Shown here: positions 13,736 through 22,976 of the stretch, piece after piece
How positions within the stretch are numbered: the stretch's first letter is position 1
Layout: each line of letters starts with the position of its first letter
Origin: Bacillota bacterium
GTDB taxonomy: Bacteria; Bacillota; UBA994; UBA5500
Direction: 5' to 3'
DNA: 33,579 nt
Assembly (NCBI GenBank): GCA_023436245.1
Contig: JAEZJZ010000107.1
Location: 1-33,579 of the forward strand
Made by a program: the position numbers and the translations under genes
Notes under the pieces: model-generated
Told to the model about the DNA's origin: nothing
The model's database searches: none
What the model saw: the letters and a program-made list of their open reading frames with translations, nothing else

Positions 13736-14248
13736 TTACCTGCCTTTATAGCCTGGATCTTCCTGGTAGTCAAACAAACATCCGTCGTCCCCGCGCAAGA
13801 CATGCTTGGCGTGGCGGCAAAGCGACCCGTTGTAGGCCCGGTACTTGGCTTCATCTACCAAACAATAGATCTGGCCCCATCGTTCAGAACCCTTCTCCTG
13901 CCACACCTTGGCAAACGGGCAGTAGGTGACGCAAGCTCGCGTCACGCCATCCTCGCCCACCCTGAGCTCTGACTCCCAGCCGTACTTGGGCAAATCCGAA
14001 CCCAGCCCAAAGTTGTCCGTCGTCACTGGCATACCCATTTGCTCAACCTGTCGCCGCGTGCTTTCCCCGCTTTCAGTGCCGTAGCGCCAGACGATTTCCC
14101 TGAGCAGTTCCTCTGTCTCGGCCTCGCCAAACCTCTCGGCTAACACCTCAGCCGCGTGGTGATAGAGCACGGCCAGGCGACGCGCCATCAGCCGCACTTG
14201 CTCGGTTGTTTCCTCTAGGCTCACAAAGCCTTCTCTCGGTTCCGTCAT
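13736..14248 (-). CDS. L-2-amino-thiazoline-4-carboxylic acid hydrolase-like protein
   Basis: A 170-aa protein that fits the ATC hydrolase family, whose founding member opens the thiazoline ring in bacterial conversion of ATC to cysteine. Visible family features are an N-terminal helical segment, YGTESGESTRRQVE, the CVTYCPFAKVW stretch, YCLVDEAKYRAYN and a C-terminal GDDGCLFDY. Many clostridial members have unknown substrates, so the function is inferred. ATG 14248 is preferred (GAGGGGG 7 bases upstream) over the adjacent in-frame GTG 14251. It is followed by a convergent terminator and is probably monocistronic. Confidence 0.65.
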   Translation of the reverse strand: MTEPREGFVSLEETTEQVRLMARRLAVLYHHAAEVLAERFGEAETEELLREIVWRYGTESGESTRRQVEQMGMPVTTDNFGLGSDLPKYGWESELRVGEDGVTRACVTYCPFAKVWQEKGSERWGQIYCLVDEAKYRAYNGSLCRHAKHVLRGDDGCLFDYQEDPGYKGR

Positions 14249-14302
14249 CACTCTTCCCCCTCTCTTTCAGAGTCTTCTTCGGCAGGATTCTAGATACCCC
14301 TG

Positions 14303-15391
14303 CTAAGGTTGCTCGGCTCGCAGCAATGTTGAAGCATCCGGCTGCAGTTGCGTCGGTATGGTGTCCTCCAAAGCCTCATTTAGGCTGCTCAGTGCCTGTT
14401 CTATGCCCAACACGGTCCCGGCTTCCACTCGCTGTCTGGCGTATGCATAGAGTTCGGATGTCAGCTCACGCATGGTGCGTGTCACATGGCTGGAAGCCCC
14501 TCTGCTCAAGATGACCAGAACAAACGGATTTTCCGGCAGCAGCACCAGTGCGGCATCGTTGTAGATCCGTTCCTCGGGCGAGGTGCCTGTCTTGTGGGCC
14601 ACCTGCACTCCTTCGCCTACTCCGGCCGGAATCCGGGAGTTGAACTGAGTGTTCTGCAATGCATCCAGCATTTCGCTGTTGCTTTGCGGCGCCAGCGCCT
14701 GACCAAAGTAGAGCTCGCTTAGCAGCCGGCCCAGCTCTGCCGGAGTGGTGCGAGGCGCCAGCAGCGTGCCATATCGTTTCAGGCAATTGACATCAGAAGC
14801 CCCCACCGCGGGCTGCAGCTCGCGGGACAGGCGCGTGTAGGGCATACCGCACGCCGTGAGCGTCTCCGTAGCCAATTGTGGGCCGATCAAGCGCAGCAGA
14901 ATGTTGTGATAGTCGTTGATGGAGTGAGTGATCATACGGTGGATCATTGGACGAAGGTCCCAGGTGCGATTGGTGACTTCGTCAAAGTGCGGCGTATCCA
15001 AGTCCAGACGACCCTGGTCAGCAAGAGCGTATGCCACAAAAGCCATCGGCAGTTTGGCCACAGAAGCAGTGTTGAAGTACCCAATGTCCTCTCCCGTCTC
15101 CAAATGCAGTGTCTTGTTCGCCTCGTGCCCAGCTGAAAAGCCGCTGGCCAACTCCAAGAAGTAGATGCCGACGGTGCCTCTACCACCCCGCCGCCTGTAG
15201 GTGGCCAAGTGGCGCTCAATGCATTCCTGAGCGGCCTGATCAAAGATCCCCTGCTGTTCAGCCAGATAGGTTTCTGCTGCCACAACCTCAAGGCTTGGCT
15301 CTGGAGGCATATCCACCATCACAGGCACAGGCTGACAAGCGGCGCAAAGCACGGCAAGAAGCGTAATCAAAACCATAAAAATATAGCGCAT
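14303..15391 (-). CDS. Lipoprotein serine hydrolase, class A beta-lactamase fold
   Basis: A 362-aa exported protein. The N-terminus MRYIFMVLITLLAVLCAACQ is a lipoprotein signal with the modified Cys at 19. The beta-lactamase-type catalytic motifs are present: SVAK (Ser110, Lys113), SIN (157-159, in place of SDN) and KTG (267-269). The omega-loop region is not clearly of the Glu166 type, so this may be a beta-lactamase-related hydrolase or a penicillin-binding protein relative rather than a resistance enzyme. The start ATG has GAGGG 6 bases upstream. It acts outside the membrane. Confidence 0.8.
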   Translation of the reverse strand: MRYIFMVLITLLAVLCAACQPVPVMVDMPPEPSLEVVAAETYLAEQQGIFDQAAQECIERHLATYRRRGGRGTVGIYFLELASGFSAGHEANKTLHLETGEDIGYFNTASVAKLPMAFVAYALADQGRLDLDTPHFDEVTNRTWDLRPMIHRMITHSINDYHNILLRLIGPQLATETLTACGMPYTRLSRELQPAVGASDVNCLKRYGTLLAPRTTPAELGRLLSELYFGQALAPQSNSEMLDALQNTQFNSRIPAGVGEGVQVAHKTGTSPEERIYNDAALVLLPENPFVLVILSRGASSHVTRTMRELTSELYAYARQRVEAGTVLGIEQALSSLNEALEDTIPTQLQPDASTLLRAEQP

Positions 15392-15520
15392 CAGTATCCC
15401 TCACAGATGAAGCAGCGGCTTCGGAACTGGGGGCATCTGCAATCATCCCAGACGACCCAATTCCACCATATTCTACTTATCTGGTTGGAAATCCTGCCCA
15501 CAGCGCGCAGAGTCTGTGTT

Positions 15521-15946
15521 TTATTCCCGTCCCGACCGTTCCAGCGGTTGCCGGCAGTCGCTGCACTCGCGGTCATGCATACAGACTATCCCGTGGCAGC
15601 TCGTGCATGACCAACGACCCTTCTCATGTTGCATGAACTGCGCCAAGCCATCAGCCCGGGCCGCTCTGCCATTCTCGATCAGGCTGACGCCATAGCGTTT
15701 AATGTAGGTCCTTTCGAGGTTCTTGATCAGCTTGCAGGGAAACTGGTCACATTGAAAGCAATGCGTCAACCCCCTAGCCTGCGCGCAGTCCTTTCGGCTG
15801 CAGTGCAGGCAGTGAGCCGGCTTGCCCGCTCCCTCCTGCCGGCACCCAGGACAAGCATTCTTCGTTGCCAGGTGCTTGTAGCAGAGCAGACAATTCAGAC
15901 CACAAGGGGCAAACATCTCCTCGGCGATCGTTCCCGGCATCTTCAT
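15521..15946 (-). CDS. DUF3795 cysteine-rich protein
   Basis: A 141-aa cytoplasmic protein with the DUF3795 pattern: APCGLNCLLCY near the start, a CPGC pair, CLHCSRKDCAQARG, then CFQCDQFPCKLI. A second cysteine cluster (CTSCHG, C-x5-CSDC) lies near the C-terminus. The cysteine spacing suggests metal or iron-sulfur binding, but no function is established. The start ATG 15946 has GGGGTGA about 6 bases upstream. The region 15947-16229 upstream holds no convincing gene. Confidence 0.8.
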   Translation of the reverse strand: MKMPGTIAEEMFAPCGLNCLLCYKHLATKNACPGCRQEGAGKPAHCLHCSRKDCAQARGLTHCFQCDQFPCKLIKNLERTYIKRYGVSLIENGRAARADGLAQFMQHEKGRWSCTSCHGIVCMHDRECSDCRQPLERSGRE

Positions 15947-16229
15947 GGCGCTTCACCCCGTCTTCTATCAGCTTGCTGACCCCATGTTATCATGCGTGGA
16001 AATAATTGGCCACGTCCAGTCCCATGCAGCGGGCCAGCTGCCCATTCTTTCGCAATGGCACACGCGGCAGGCAAGGGCGTTCAGTGGCCGAGATGAACCA
16101 AGTGGAAACTGAGCCAACCAAGAAGGTATGTTCGCAGATTTCTGCTAGCAGGAACGGCATAGTCCATGGCCTTAGGGCGCGCAGTTTGGTAGGATGTGAT
16201 GCCAATCTTGCGGAAAGGGCGGATCAACC

Positions 16230-17225
16230 ATGAAGAGATGGGGAGTTGGGCTCAGTTGCCTGCTGCTTCTGCTAGCGATGCTGACGGGATGTGGAGAGCA
16301 GTCACCCAAGGTGGAAATTGACTGGGCGAGAGAGATTTCCGAACCAGACGTGCAGGCGATCCTCGATCAGTTTCAGCCTGAACAGGAGCTCGCGTGGCTG
16401 GAGAAGCTGACGGCTCCCGTCTTGGGTGGCCGCGTTGCCTGCACGGCTGATGAGGACGAAGCGGGGCTGCTCATTGCGGACGTTCTGCGAGAGCTTAAGC
16501 TTGAGCCTTGGACGGCCGCCGGTCTGAGTGGCTATCATCACGCATTCAGCGTCAGCGGACAGGAAGCCCTGGCGGAAAACATCATCGCCGTGCTGCCGGG
16601 TAAATCATCAGAGCAGTTCCTGCTGCTGACCGCCCACTATGACCACATCCAGGGGGATTTGCGGCAGCAATATCCGGGCGCTGATGACAATGCCTCGGGC
16701 ACCGTAGCCCTGTTGTCTGCGGCGAATGCGATCAAGAGGAGCGGACTGCAGCCCGAACGGAGCATCGTGTTCGTCTGTTTCTCCGCTGAAGAACTTGGGC
16801 TTCTAGGCAGCAAGGCGCTGCTCAATCAGTTGCAGGAGGCTGGCATCGCTGACCAATGCGTAGTGCTGAACCTAGAGATGCTGGCTGGGCAGCAAGGCAA
16901 CCAACTGACTATCCTGGATGAGGGCAAGACTGAGTTGAACGGTGCCTTCAGTGCAAGATCCGCCCAGGAAATCGAGGCCAGCGGACTGACCTCTTATCAA
17001 TATGGCGGCGCTTCCGGGCGCGTGGACAGCATGAGCTTCACACCGGCAGGGATACCGGCGATCAGTCTGTTCTGGGGGAATATCGCTACCGATCACCCCT
17101 TCTACCACACGCCATCAGACAGTTTCGCCACCGTACGGGCTGACATCTTGGAGCAGGCCACGCGTGCAGCCATCCGGGTGAGCTGGGCCGCTGCCAACTG
17201 CACGGAGCAAGGAGCGAACCCTTGA
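16230..17225 (+). CDS. M28 family zinc peptidase, lipoprotein
   Basis: A 331-aa exported peptidase. MKRWGVGLSCLLLLLAMLTG followed by Cys21 is a lipoprotein signal. The M28 metal site is complete: TAHYDH (His), GADDNASG (bridging Asp), SAEELG (general base and metal Glu) and a C-terminal HPFYHTPSD (His). Family members are aminopeptidases or glutamate carboxypeptidase-like enzymes acting outside the membrane. The gene appears monocistronic, with no clear ribosome site better than GGCGGA 6 bases before the ATG. No neighbouring gene points to a specific substrate. Confidence 0.88.
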   Translation: MKRWGVGLSCLLLLLAMLTGCGEQSPKVEIDWAREISEPDVQAILDQFQPEQELAWLEKLTAPVLGGRVACTADEDEAGLLIADVLRELKLEPWTAAGLSGYHHAFSVSGQEALAENIIAVLPGKSSEQFLLLTAHYDHIQGDLRQQYPGADDNASGTVALLSAANAIKRSGLQPERSIVFVCFSAEELGLLGSKALLNQLQEAGIADQCVVLNLEMLAGQQGNQLTILDEGKTELNGAFSARSAQEIEASGLTSYQYGGASGRVDSMSFTPAGIPAISLFWGNIATDHPFYHTPSDSFATVRADILEQATRAAIRVSWAAANCTEQGANP

Positions 17226-17352
17226 GCTAACGGCTCTGGTACCGCGGTTTGGGCCGGAGTAAAGCCTGATTAGGAAATGATCATTGCCTAGGACTCAACA
17301 CCGCCAACATGCAGAATCAAATTGACAAAACTGCAACGCGGAAGGTGATTGG

Positions 17353-18324
17353 GTGAAGATGATCGAGACACACGACCTGACCAAGGAGTATACCTATTTC
17401 GAAAAGCCGGAGGGCTTTCGAGGCTCTCTTCGCTCTTTGTTCAGGCGCGAGTCCAAGACCAGGCAGGCATTGTCCGACTTCTCCTTGTCTGTGGATGAGG
17501 GTGAGTTCGTAGGCTTGATGGGACCGAACGGGGCGGGCAAAACCACACTGGTGAAGATGCTCACCGGGATCATCAACCCTACCCGGGGCGAGGTACGCGT
17601 CGGCGGCTACATTCCGGCAAACCGGGAGGCGGCCTTCAAGCGCAGCTTTGCCGTGGTGATGGGGCAGAAGTCGCAGCTGTGGTGGGATCTTCCCGCCAGC
17701 GACTCTCTGCTGCTGAACCAGGCCATCTATGAGATACCGGACAAGCAATACCGCGAGAATGTGGCCTACTTCACGCGCCTGTTTGAGGTGCAGGACTATC
17801 TGTCCGTGCCTGTCAGGAAGCTGTCGCTGGGCGAGCGGATGAAGTTTGAGCTGATCGCGTCGCTGCTGCACATGCCAAGGGTGTTGTTCCTGGACGAACC
17901 GACCATCGGACTGGATGCGGTAGCCCAGCGGCAGATTCGAGAAATGCTCAAGTCCGCTGGGCGGGAACGCGGTCTGACCGTGCTGCTCACGTCGCACTAC
18001 ACTGATGATCTGCTCGATCTGACCAAGCGCTGCGTGGTCATGCGCAGCGGGCGCAAGCTCTATGACGGGGATCTGCAGAGCCTGCTCGCTGAGCACAGCT
18101 CGTTCAGTACGATCACCATCACCTTCTCAGCCGCCAAGGAACTGCCGATGCTACCGCAGGCAGAGGTCCTGGAGCAGAGCGACTATCGCATCTCAATCCG
18201 CACTTCCAAAGCCAACGTGGAGCCCTGCCTGAAGATACTGCTAGACCTCGGGGATGTGGCGGATATCAAGGTGCTGGATGACGATGTCACCCTGCTGGTG
18301 GAAAAGGTGTACAAAGGCGCATGA
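17353..18324 (+). CDS. ABC transporter ATP-binding protein
   Basis: A 323-aa ATPase of an ABC-2 type exporter. Walker A GPNGAGKT lies at residues 57-64, the signature reads LSLGERMK in place of LSGGQ, Walker B is VLFLDEPT and the H-loop is LTSHYTDDL. The N-terminus carries a 25-residue insertion before Walker A (FEKPEGFRGSLRSLFRRES) common in the subgroup paired with PF06182 permeases. GTG 17353 is chosen with AAGGTG 5 bases upstream; ATG 17359 is possible. It overlaps the next gene by four bases (ATGA), starting a three-gene operon. Confidence 0.93.
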   Translation: MKMIETHDLTKEYTYFEKPEGFRGSLRSLFRRESKTRQALSDFSLSVDEGEFVGLMGPNGAGKTTLVKMLTGIINPTRGEVRVGGYIPANREAAFKRSFAVVMGQKSQLWWDLPASDSLLLNQAIYEIPDKQYRENVAYFTRLFEVQDYLSVPVRKLSLGERMKFELIASLLHMPRVLFLDEPTIGLDAVAQRQIREMLKSAGRERGLTVLLTSHYTDDLLDLTKRCVVMRSGRKLYDGDLQSLLAEHSSFSTITITFSAAKELPMLPQAEVLEQSDYRISIRTSKANVEPCLKILLDLGDVADIKVLDDDVTLLVEKVYKGA

Positions 18325-19106
18325 GAAAGTACCTCATTTTCCTGAGTACAGAAGTAAAGAGCGCAATGGCCTATCGGGCAGACACCTGGCTGACCGCCGT
18401 CTTCAGCGTGTTCTCGGTCGCGCTTTCCTACCTGCTCTGGCGTGCCGTCTTCGGGCAGGCAGAGACGTTCAATGGCTTTACCTTACACCAGATGACTACC
18501 TATTACCTGCTCTCCGGCATCCTGGTACCGCTGACCCAAAGCGATGGATTGCTGCATGACTTCTCGGCCGAAATCAAGTCAGGCGGCTTCTCCAAGTATC
18601 TGGTCAAGCCGATGTCTCCGCTGGCTTTCTTCATCGCGGCCAGCTTTGGACGGGCGCTGCTGCCAACGCTGATGTCGACGACTGTTCTGTCCATCGCCAT
18701 GCTCACCTGCGGCAGCTACTTCCAGGCACTGCACTTGGTCGATGTGCTGCAGGCGATACCAGTGGTGTTGTTGGGATCATTGCTCAGCATGGTGATCGCC
18801 TACATCATCGCTCTGGCCACATTCCGCTTCACCGATGTCGGGTTTCTCTACGCCATCAACAATGTGGTGAAGATCTTCCTGGCCGGATCGCTGATTCCGC
18901 TCAGCCTGGTCTTTGGCCCGAAGTTGCCGCTGTATAGCCCCTTCTCCTATACCGTCTACTACCCGGTGATCACCCTGATGGGCAAGTCAGAAGTCCCGCT
19001 CTCCACTGCGCTCGGCGTGTTGACCGCCTGGACTATCGCCCTGACGATGCTGGCCTTGGTGTTGGAGAAAAGGGCTCCAAGGGCTTTTGAAGGGGTGGGA
19101 CTGTGA
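18321..19106 (+). CDS. ABC-2 type permease (PF06182-like), first subunit
   Basis: A 261-aa membrane protein with about six transmembrane segments, for example LTAVFSVFSVALSYLLWRAV and LLGSLLSMVIAYIIALATF. The intracellular loop with IKSGGFSKYLVKPMSPLAFF matches the conserved stretch of the ABC-2 permease family once called DUF990. It overlaps the ATPase gene upstream and the second permease gene downstream by four bases each, so the two permeases probably form a heterodimer. The substrate is unknown; relatives export lipids or drugs. Confidence 0.88.
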   Translation: MRKYLIFLSTEVKSAMAYRADTWLTAVFSVFSVALSYLLWRAVFGQAETFNGFTLHQMTTYYLLSGILVPLTQSDGLLHDFSAEIKSGGFSKYLVKPMSPLAFFIAASFGRALLPTLMSTTVLSIAMLTCGSYFQALHLVDVLQAIPVVLLGSLLSMVIAYIIALATFRFTDVGFLYAINNVVKIFLAGSLIPLSLVFGPKLPLYSPFSYTVYYPVITLMGKSEVPLSTALGVLTAWTIALTMLALVLEKRAPRAFEGVGL

Positions 19107-19900
19107 TCAGGCGCTGTACACACACTCTGCGCGTCATACTAACGCTGGCCAAGCTGCAGCTGTCCTCTGCCATGATGTACCGGGCTAGCTTCTGGGGCGC
19201 CTTCTTCGCGGACAGCACCCTTTTCCTGGTCCAGTTGCTGTTCTTCCGGGTGATAGCTGCGAATGGCAACATCGGCGACTGGAACGCCCATCATCTGACC
19301 GTGTTCATCGGCACCTTCACTGCCCTGGACGGGCTGTATATGGCCACCTACTTCTTTGGTATCATCCGCCTGCCGAACCAGATTCGCACCGGCAACCTGG
19401 ATCTGGCCATCGTCAAGCCGGTGAACACCTTGCTCTACGTCACCCTTGGCAGCATCAACCTTGGCTCGTTGGCACTGTTTCTGCTGGGCTTGGGTGTTGT
19501 CGGCTACGGCGCCAGCCAGTTGGGGGCGATCACGCTGGCAGGCATGCTGCAGTTTCTGGTTGTCTTCTTGCTGATGTACGTCCTGATGTACGCTCTCATG
19601 CTCTGTCTGCGCACGGCGTCGTTCTGGCTGACCAGAGTCAACGCCTTGAGCCAAGTGGAGAACACGTTAGTGGAGTTCTCTTTCAAGCTGCCTGCCCCGG
19701 CGATTGCTGGCATCTGGAAAGTGCTCTTGTTCGTGGTCCTGCCCTACGGCTTAATGGCCAACATGCCGGCGCAGGCGCTGTTTGGCCCTTTTGGCTTGAC
19801 CGAGTGGGCATACAGCCTTGGCACTACTGTCTGCTTCTTGCTGCTAGCAGTTTGGCTCTGGAACAAAGGCATGCAACGATACGACAGTGCCAGCAGCTAA
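19103..19900 (+). CDS. ABC-2 type permease (PF06182-like), second subunit
   Basis: A 265-aa membrane protein with about six transmembrane segments and the same family loop: IRLPNQIRTGNLDLAIVKPV. It starts at GTG 19103, overlapping the stop of the first permease (GTGA), so translation is coupled. It completes an ATPase-permease-permease exporter. No terminator is obvious directly after it. Confidence 0.88.
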   Translation: MIRRCTHTLRVILTLAKLQLSSAMMYRASFWGAFFADSTLFLVQLLFFRVIAANGNIGDWNAHHLTVFIGTFTALDGLYMATYFFGIIRLPNQIRTGNLDLAIVKPVNTLLYVTLGSINLGSLALFLLGLGVVGYGASQLGAITLAGMLQFLVVFLLMYVLMYALMLCLRTASFWLTRVNALSQVENTLVEFSFKLPAPAIAGIWKVLLFVVLPYGLMANMPAQALFGPFGLTEWAYSLGTTVCFLLLAVWLWNKGMQRYDSASS

Positions 19901-19992
19901 TCTATGTACGGCCGGTCTCGCCACGTGCGCCTCCGCGATAGTGGCCGAGCCATATGATCAAGTAAAGACGCGATTTGGAGGGTGTTAGTCAT

Positions 19993-21270
19993 ATGCTCTA
20001 CAAAGAACTGAAGGATGGATTGATCGCCCGTCAGGCGGTGGAGGCCGATCTGCAGGCCATCATCGACCTTAATCACAGGCTCCACGACGACGGTCACTGG
20101 ACTGAGACCCTCGCCAATGGCAGTCATCCTACAACCAAGATCAGCGACTTTTTCGTAGTTGAGGACCTCATACAGGGACGAATAGTGTCCACCACCTGCT
20201 TGATCCCGCAGACTTGGGCCTACGATGGCATGGATTTTGCCGTCGCCCGCCCGGATCTGGTCGGCACAGACCCAGAGTACCGGCGCCGTGGTTTGGTGCG
20301 GGAGCTGTTTGGCCTGGTCCACGCACACAGTGAGCAACAAGGACACCTGGTACAGGCCATCGTAGGGCGGCCATGGTTCTATCGTCAGTTTGGTTACACG
20401 ATCGCACTGCCGTACGGCGGTAGCCTGCTGATCGCTGCCCGGGACATACCGGAGACGAATCCGGTAGAGACTGAACCTTTCCACATACGTGCAGCGACTG
20501 CGGCGGACGCCGGCACTATTCGCAGAGTCTACGACTTGAACCGCAAGGACAGCCTGATTAGCTGTGTGAGGGAAGAAAAGCTCTGGACTTACGAAATGCT
20601 GGAACGCGGGAATCCAGAGGAGCGCATTCTGCACCGAATAATCGAAGACGCGCAGGGCGAAGCTGTCGGCTGGATGTTGCACATGCCCCGGGTGACAGAT
20701 GGGGAGTTTGTCACCTTCATGGCAGAAGCCTTGCCCCACGTCTCCTGGCTGCGCCTCGGCCCTAGCCTCCTGCGCTACCTGCTCCGGACAGGGCAGACGC
20801 TGGCCGAGGCCAAGGGAGAACGCCTGAAGACACTGAGTATCGTCGGTGAAGGCCAACCGTTGCATCAGGTTCTGCCAGAACTGCTCACTCGTACCGAGCC
20901 GTCCTATGCCTGGTACCTGCGCGTGCCGGACCTGCCCCGGTTTCTGCGGGTGATCAGCCCCGTGCTGGAGCAGAGATTAGCTGCATCAGTAGGCCGCGGA
21001 TATAGCGGGGAGCTGGCGATAAGTTTCTATCAGCAAGGACTAATCATCGCCTTCCAAGATGGCCGCATAGTTGACATCCGCGATCTGCCCTTCGACGTCC
21101 GCACGGATGCCAGGATGCCGCAGGATGATTTCATCAAGCTGCTGTTTGGTTACCGTTCGTTGTCCGAACTGCACAACAACTACCCGGAAGTGAGCGCAGT
21201 CAACCAGGCAAGATTGCTGCTGGAAGCCCTGTTCCCTAAGAGCAGATCCCGCATTCTATCGGTCTGTTAA
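19993..21270 (+). CDS. Eis-like GNAT N-acetyltransferase
   Basis: A 425-aa protein with three parts, as in Eis-type acetyltransferases. These are an N-terminal GNAT domain (acetyl-CoA loop PEYRRRGLVRELF about residues 88-100, FYRQFGY about 130), a second GNAT-like domain (about 160-290), and a C-terminal sterol-carrier-like domain (about 320-420, with LIIAFQDGRIVDI). The family acetylates amines including aminoglycosides, but most environmental members have unknown substrates. ATG 19993 is preferred, with GGAGGG 10 bases upstream; a longer TTG start at 19975 would include the ribosome site. It follows the exporter operon by about 90 bases. Confidence 0.85.
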   Translation: MLYKELKDGLIARQAVEADLQAIIDLNHRLHDDGHWTETLANGSHPTTKISDFFVVEDLIQGRIVSTTCLIPQTWAYDGMDFAVARPDLVGTDPEYRRRGLVRELFGLVHAHSEQQGHLVQAIVGRPWFYRQFGYTIALPYGGSLLIAARDIPETNPVETEPFHIRAATAADAGTIRRVYDLNRKDSLISCVREEKLWTYEMLERGNPEERILHRIIEDAQGEAVGWMLHMPRVTDGEFVTFMAEALPHVSWLRLGPSLLRYLLRTGQTLAEAKGERLKTLSIVGEGQPLHQVLPELLTRTEPSYAWYLRVPDLPRFLRVISPVLEQRLAASVGRGYSGELAISFYQQGLIIAFQDGRIVDIRDLPFDVRTDARMPQDDFIKLLFGYRSLSELHNNYPEVSAVNQARLLLEALFPKSRSRILSVC

Positions 21271-21356
21271 TGCATAGGCGAGTTGTAGGTGGGCCATTGT
21301 AGCGCTGGCAACGTACATCATGTTCCGCCGATTTCGCAGCATGCTGCTCCTTATAG

Positions 21357-21404
21357 AACAAGAGATGCGGTGATTGGCAAATGCTAATCACCGCATCTCT
21401 TGTT
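21357..21404. terminator. Perfect 19-bp hairpin after the acetyltransferase gene
   Basis: The arms 21357-21375 and 21386-21404 are exact complements, with a 10-base loop; the core is AGAGATGCGGTGATT and its complement. It lies between the acetyltransferase gene and the convergent VOC gene. There is no U tract, but it can act on both strands. Confidence 0.75.
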
Positions 21405-21546
21405 ACCATCGTGCCGACTTACACCTCTCTGGCGTATTGGACTCTCTCGACAACAGCTACTCCACGGGTTTATCTCGCAATAGTGCCGCCAGAGTGCAAA
21501 GGGAGCTAGGACGTCGTGATGAAGTGAGGTCATTGAGGAGTGTTCG

Positions 21547-21948
21547 TCACTTCTCCGTCCGAGTTCTATGGAAATCCTCGATTTCCTGCTCAACCATTCG
21601 CCTATAGCTGTCCTCAAAGGGCTCCCACAACTCCACGACATTTCCGAGAATATCCTCTATCCGCGCAAACTTGCCGTATTCGTAGACCTGCATCGCCTGG
21701 ATGACCTTAACATCCTTGGCCTCCAGCACCTTCATCAGACTTTCCAGATCGTCGACCGTGAAGTTGAGCACTGTACTTCCTGACTCGTTGTCCTGAAAAG
21801 TCAAGAGAGTGAACTTATTGGGAACAAGGAAGTTGATGCCGTACTCCGTGATCTCAAGGCCCAAGACCTCATGATACCAGTTCAGCAGTTTCCTTGTATC
21901 ACCGCTGATGTTCAGAAAGACACCGCCCAGACCTGTAACTCTGCCCAC
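21547..21948 (-). CDS. VOC (glyoxalase/bleomycin-resistance fold) protein
   Basis: A 133-aa protein of the vicinal oxygen chelate superfamily. It has the two-module pattern: GGVFLNISGDTRKLLNWYHE and VLGLEITEYG in the first module, then TVDDLESLMKVLEAKDV and DILGNVVELWEP in the second. The final ELWEP supplies the usual metal Glu. The reaction is not predictable. The start is GTG 21948, with AAGGAG 7 bases upstream. Confidence 0.85.
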   Translation of the reverse strand: MGRVTGLGGVFLNISGDTRKLLNWYHEVLGLEITEYGINFLVPNKFTLLTFQDNESGSTVLNFTVDDLESLMKVLEAKDVKVIQAMQVYEYGKFARIEDILGNVVELWEPFEDSYRRMVEQEIEDFHRTRTEK

Positions 21949-22354
21949 ATCATCACTCCTTCATGTTCGCTAGCCCGGACCTGATCGCATCTACGCGTTC
22001 TTCAGTCCACCCAGCATTGCTTCTCAGACTCCTTATTCCATGCGAGCCATGAGCAATCCTTCAGTGCAGGAAGAAGGCCGGCGTGTCGAGTCAACGCTTG
22101 TCGACCGTGCGGTCTCTCCCTGCCCAACGGTCAATCACCAACGGCACAGGGGACGTCCACCTTACGCCTGCCATGCCGGCGATTGCCATCCAGAAAGTTT
22201 CCGAATGGCTGTTTTCTCTACCCCAGTCATAACAGGTGAGCCACCTTCCTCTCAGATGATGTGCTATCGTATAGACAAGGACCGCTGTGGCTTGTCTCAG
22301 ATAGCGTGAGACAGGGCAAATCGGCCTTGCGTACGGCGACCAACAATCAAGGAG
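21949..22354. other. Intergenic region without a convincing gene
   Basis: No reading frame here looks like a protein. A short dyad, TGTCTCA/TGAGACA (about 22293-22313), lies before the membrane protein gene. The rest has no feature I can support. Confidence 0.4.
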
Positions 22355-22363
22355 ATGATGGGT

Positions 22364-22822
22364 ATGAAGTTCCTCGATTGGCTCCTACCCACGCCGGCCG
22401 ATAACCGAGCGCGAGGCTCTACGCTGCCGGCTGGTGTTTTTGCGCTGATTAGCATTGTCAGCGTCGTCAGAAGCTGCATCCACCTGTTGGCTCCAGACGG
22501 CGGAGCTGGCAGCATCGCCGGCATGGATCTGTCTGTGGCGGGTGCCTCAGACATCATTTTTGCCTTCGCCCTCTGGGGAGGGTCTCAGTTGATCTACGCT
22601 TTTGTTCAACTGCTGGTGGCATTTCGCTACCGCTCGCTGATCCCGTTCATGTATTGCCTCTTGATTCTGGAGGCGCTTTCTCGCCTGCTGGTTGGTCGCA
22701 TGAGACCAGTTACCTTCTCGCACACCCCTCCGGGTGCAACTGCCAACTACGTGATGCTGATGCTGGCCTCGGCAATGCTGGTTTTCTCCTACCTTTCTGC
22801 CCAGCGGCAAGCCGCGAAGTGA
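22364..22822 (+). CDS. Small four-helix membrane protein
   Basis: A 152-aa protein with four likely membrane segments: PAGVFALISIVSVVRSCIHL, ASDIIFAFALWGGSQLIYAF, LIPFMYCLLILEALSRLLV and NYVMLMLASAMLVFSYL. I do not recognise a named family with certainty. AAGGAG lies 9 bases before ATG 22364; ATG 22355 directly abuts it and is less likely. It is followed by a strong hairpin and is convergent with the M81 gene. Confidence 0.65.
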   Translation: MKFLDWLLPTPADNRARGSTLPAGVFALISIVSVVRSCIHLLAPDGGAGSIAGMDLSVAGASDIIFAFALWGGSQLIYAFVQLLVAFRYRSLIPFMYCLLILEALSRLLVGRMRPVTFSHTPPGATANYVMLMLASAMLVFSYLSAQRQAAK

Positions 22823-22864
22823 CTGCAATGCCCTCCGTGGTCGCCACCGTGAACTGTACATGCA

Positions 22865-22904
22865 AGAGGACGGCACTGGCATTTCTGGCCAGTAGCCGTC
22901 CTCT
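22865..22904. terminator. Bidirectional hairpin before the M81 gene end
   Basis: AGAGGACGGC (22865-22874) and GCCGTCCTCT (22895-22904) pair perfectly, extended by ACTGGC/GCCAGT inside. It sits between two convergent genes. Confidence 0.75.
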
Positions 22905-22976
22905 ATGTTGAGCCCCTCGGTGCAACAGCCAGGAGGGTTCCTGGCGATCGTGACCGCGAGGCGCATGAACTCCGGG

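Noticed and set aside
15990..16205. 71-aa minus-strand ORF between the DUF3795 and M28 genes
   Set aside because: The Cys/Arg-rich end looked faintly like a small cysteine-rich protein, but there is no ribosome site and no coherent motif.
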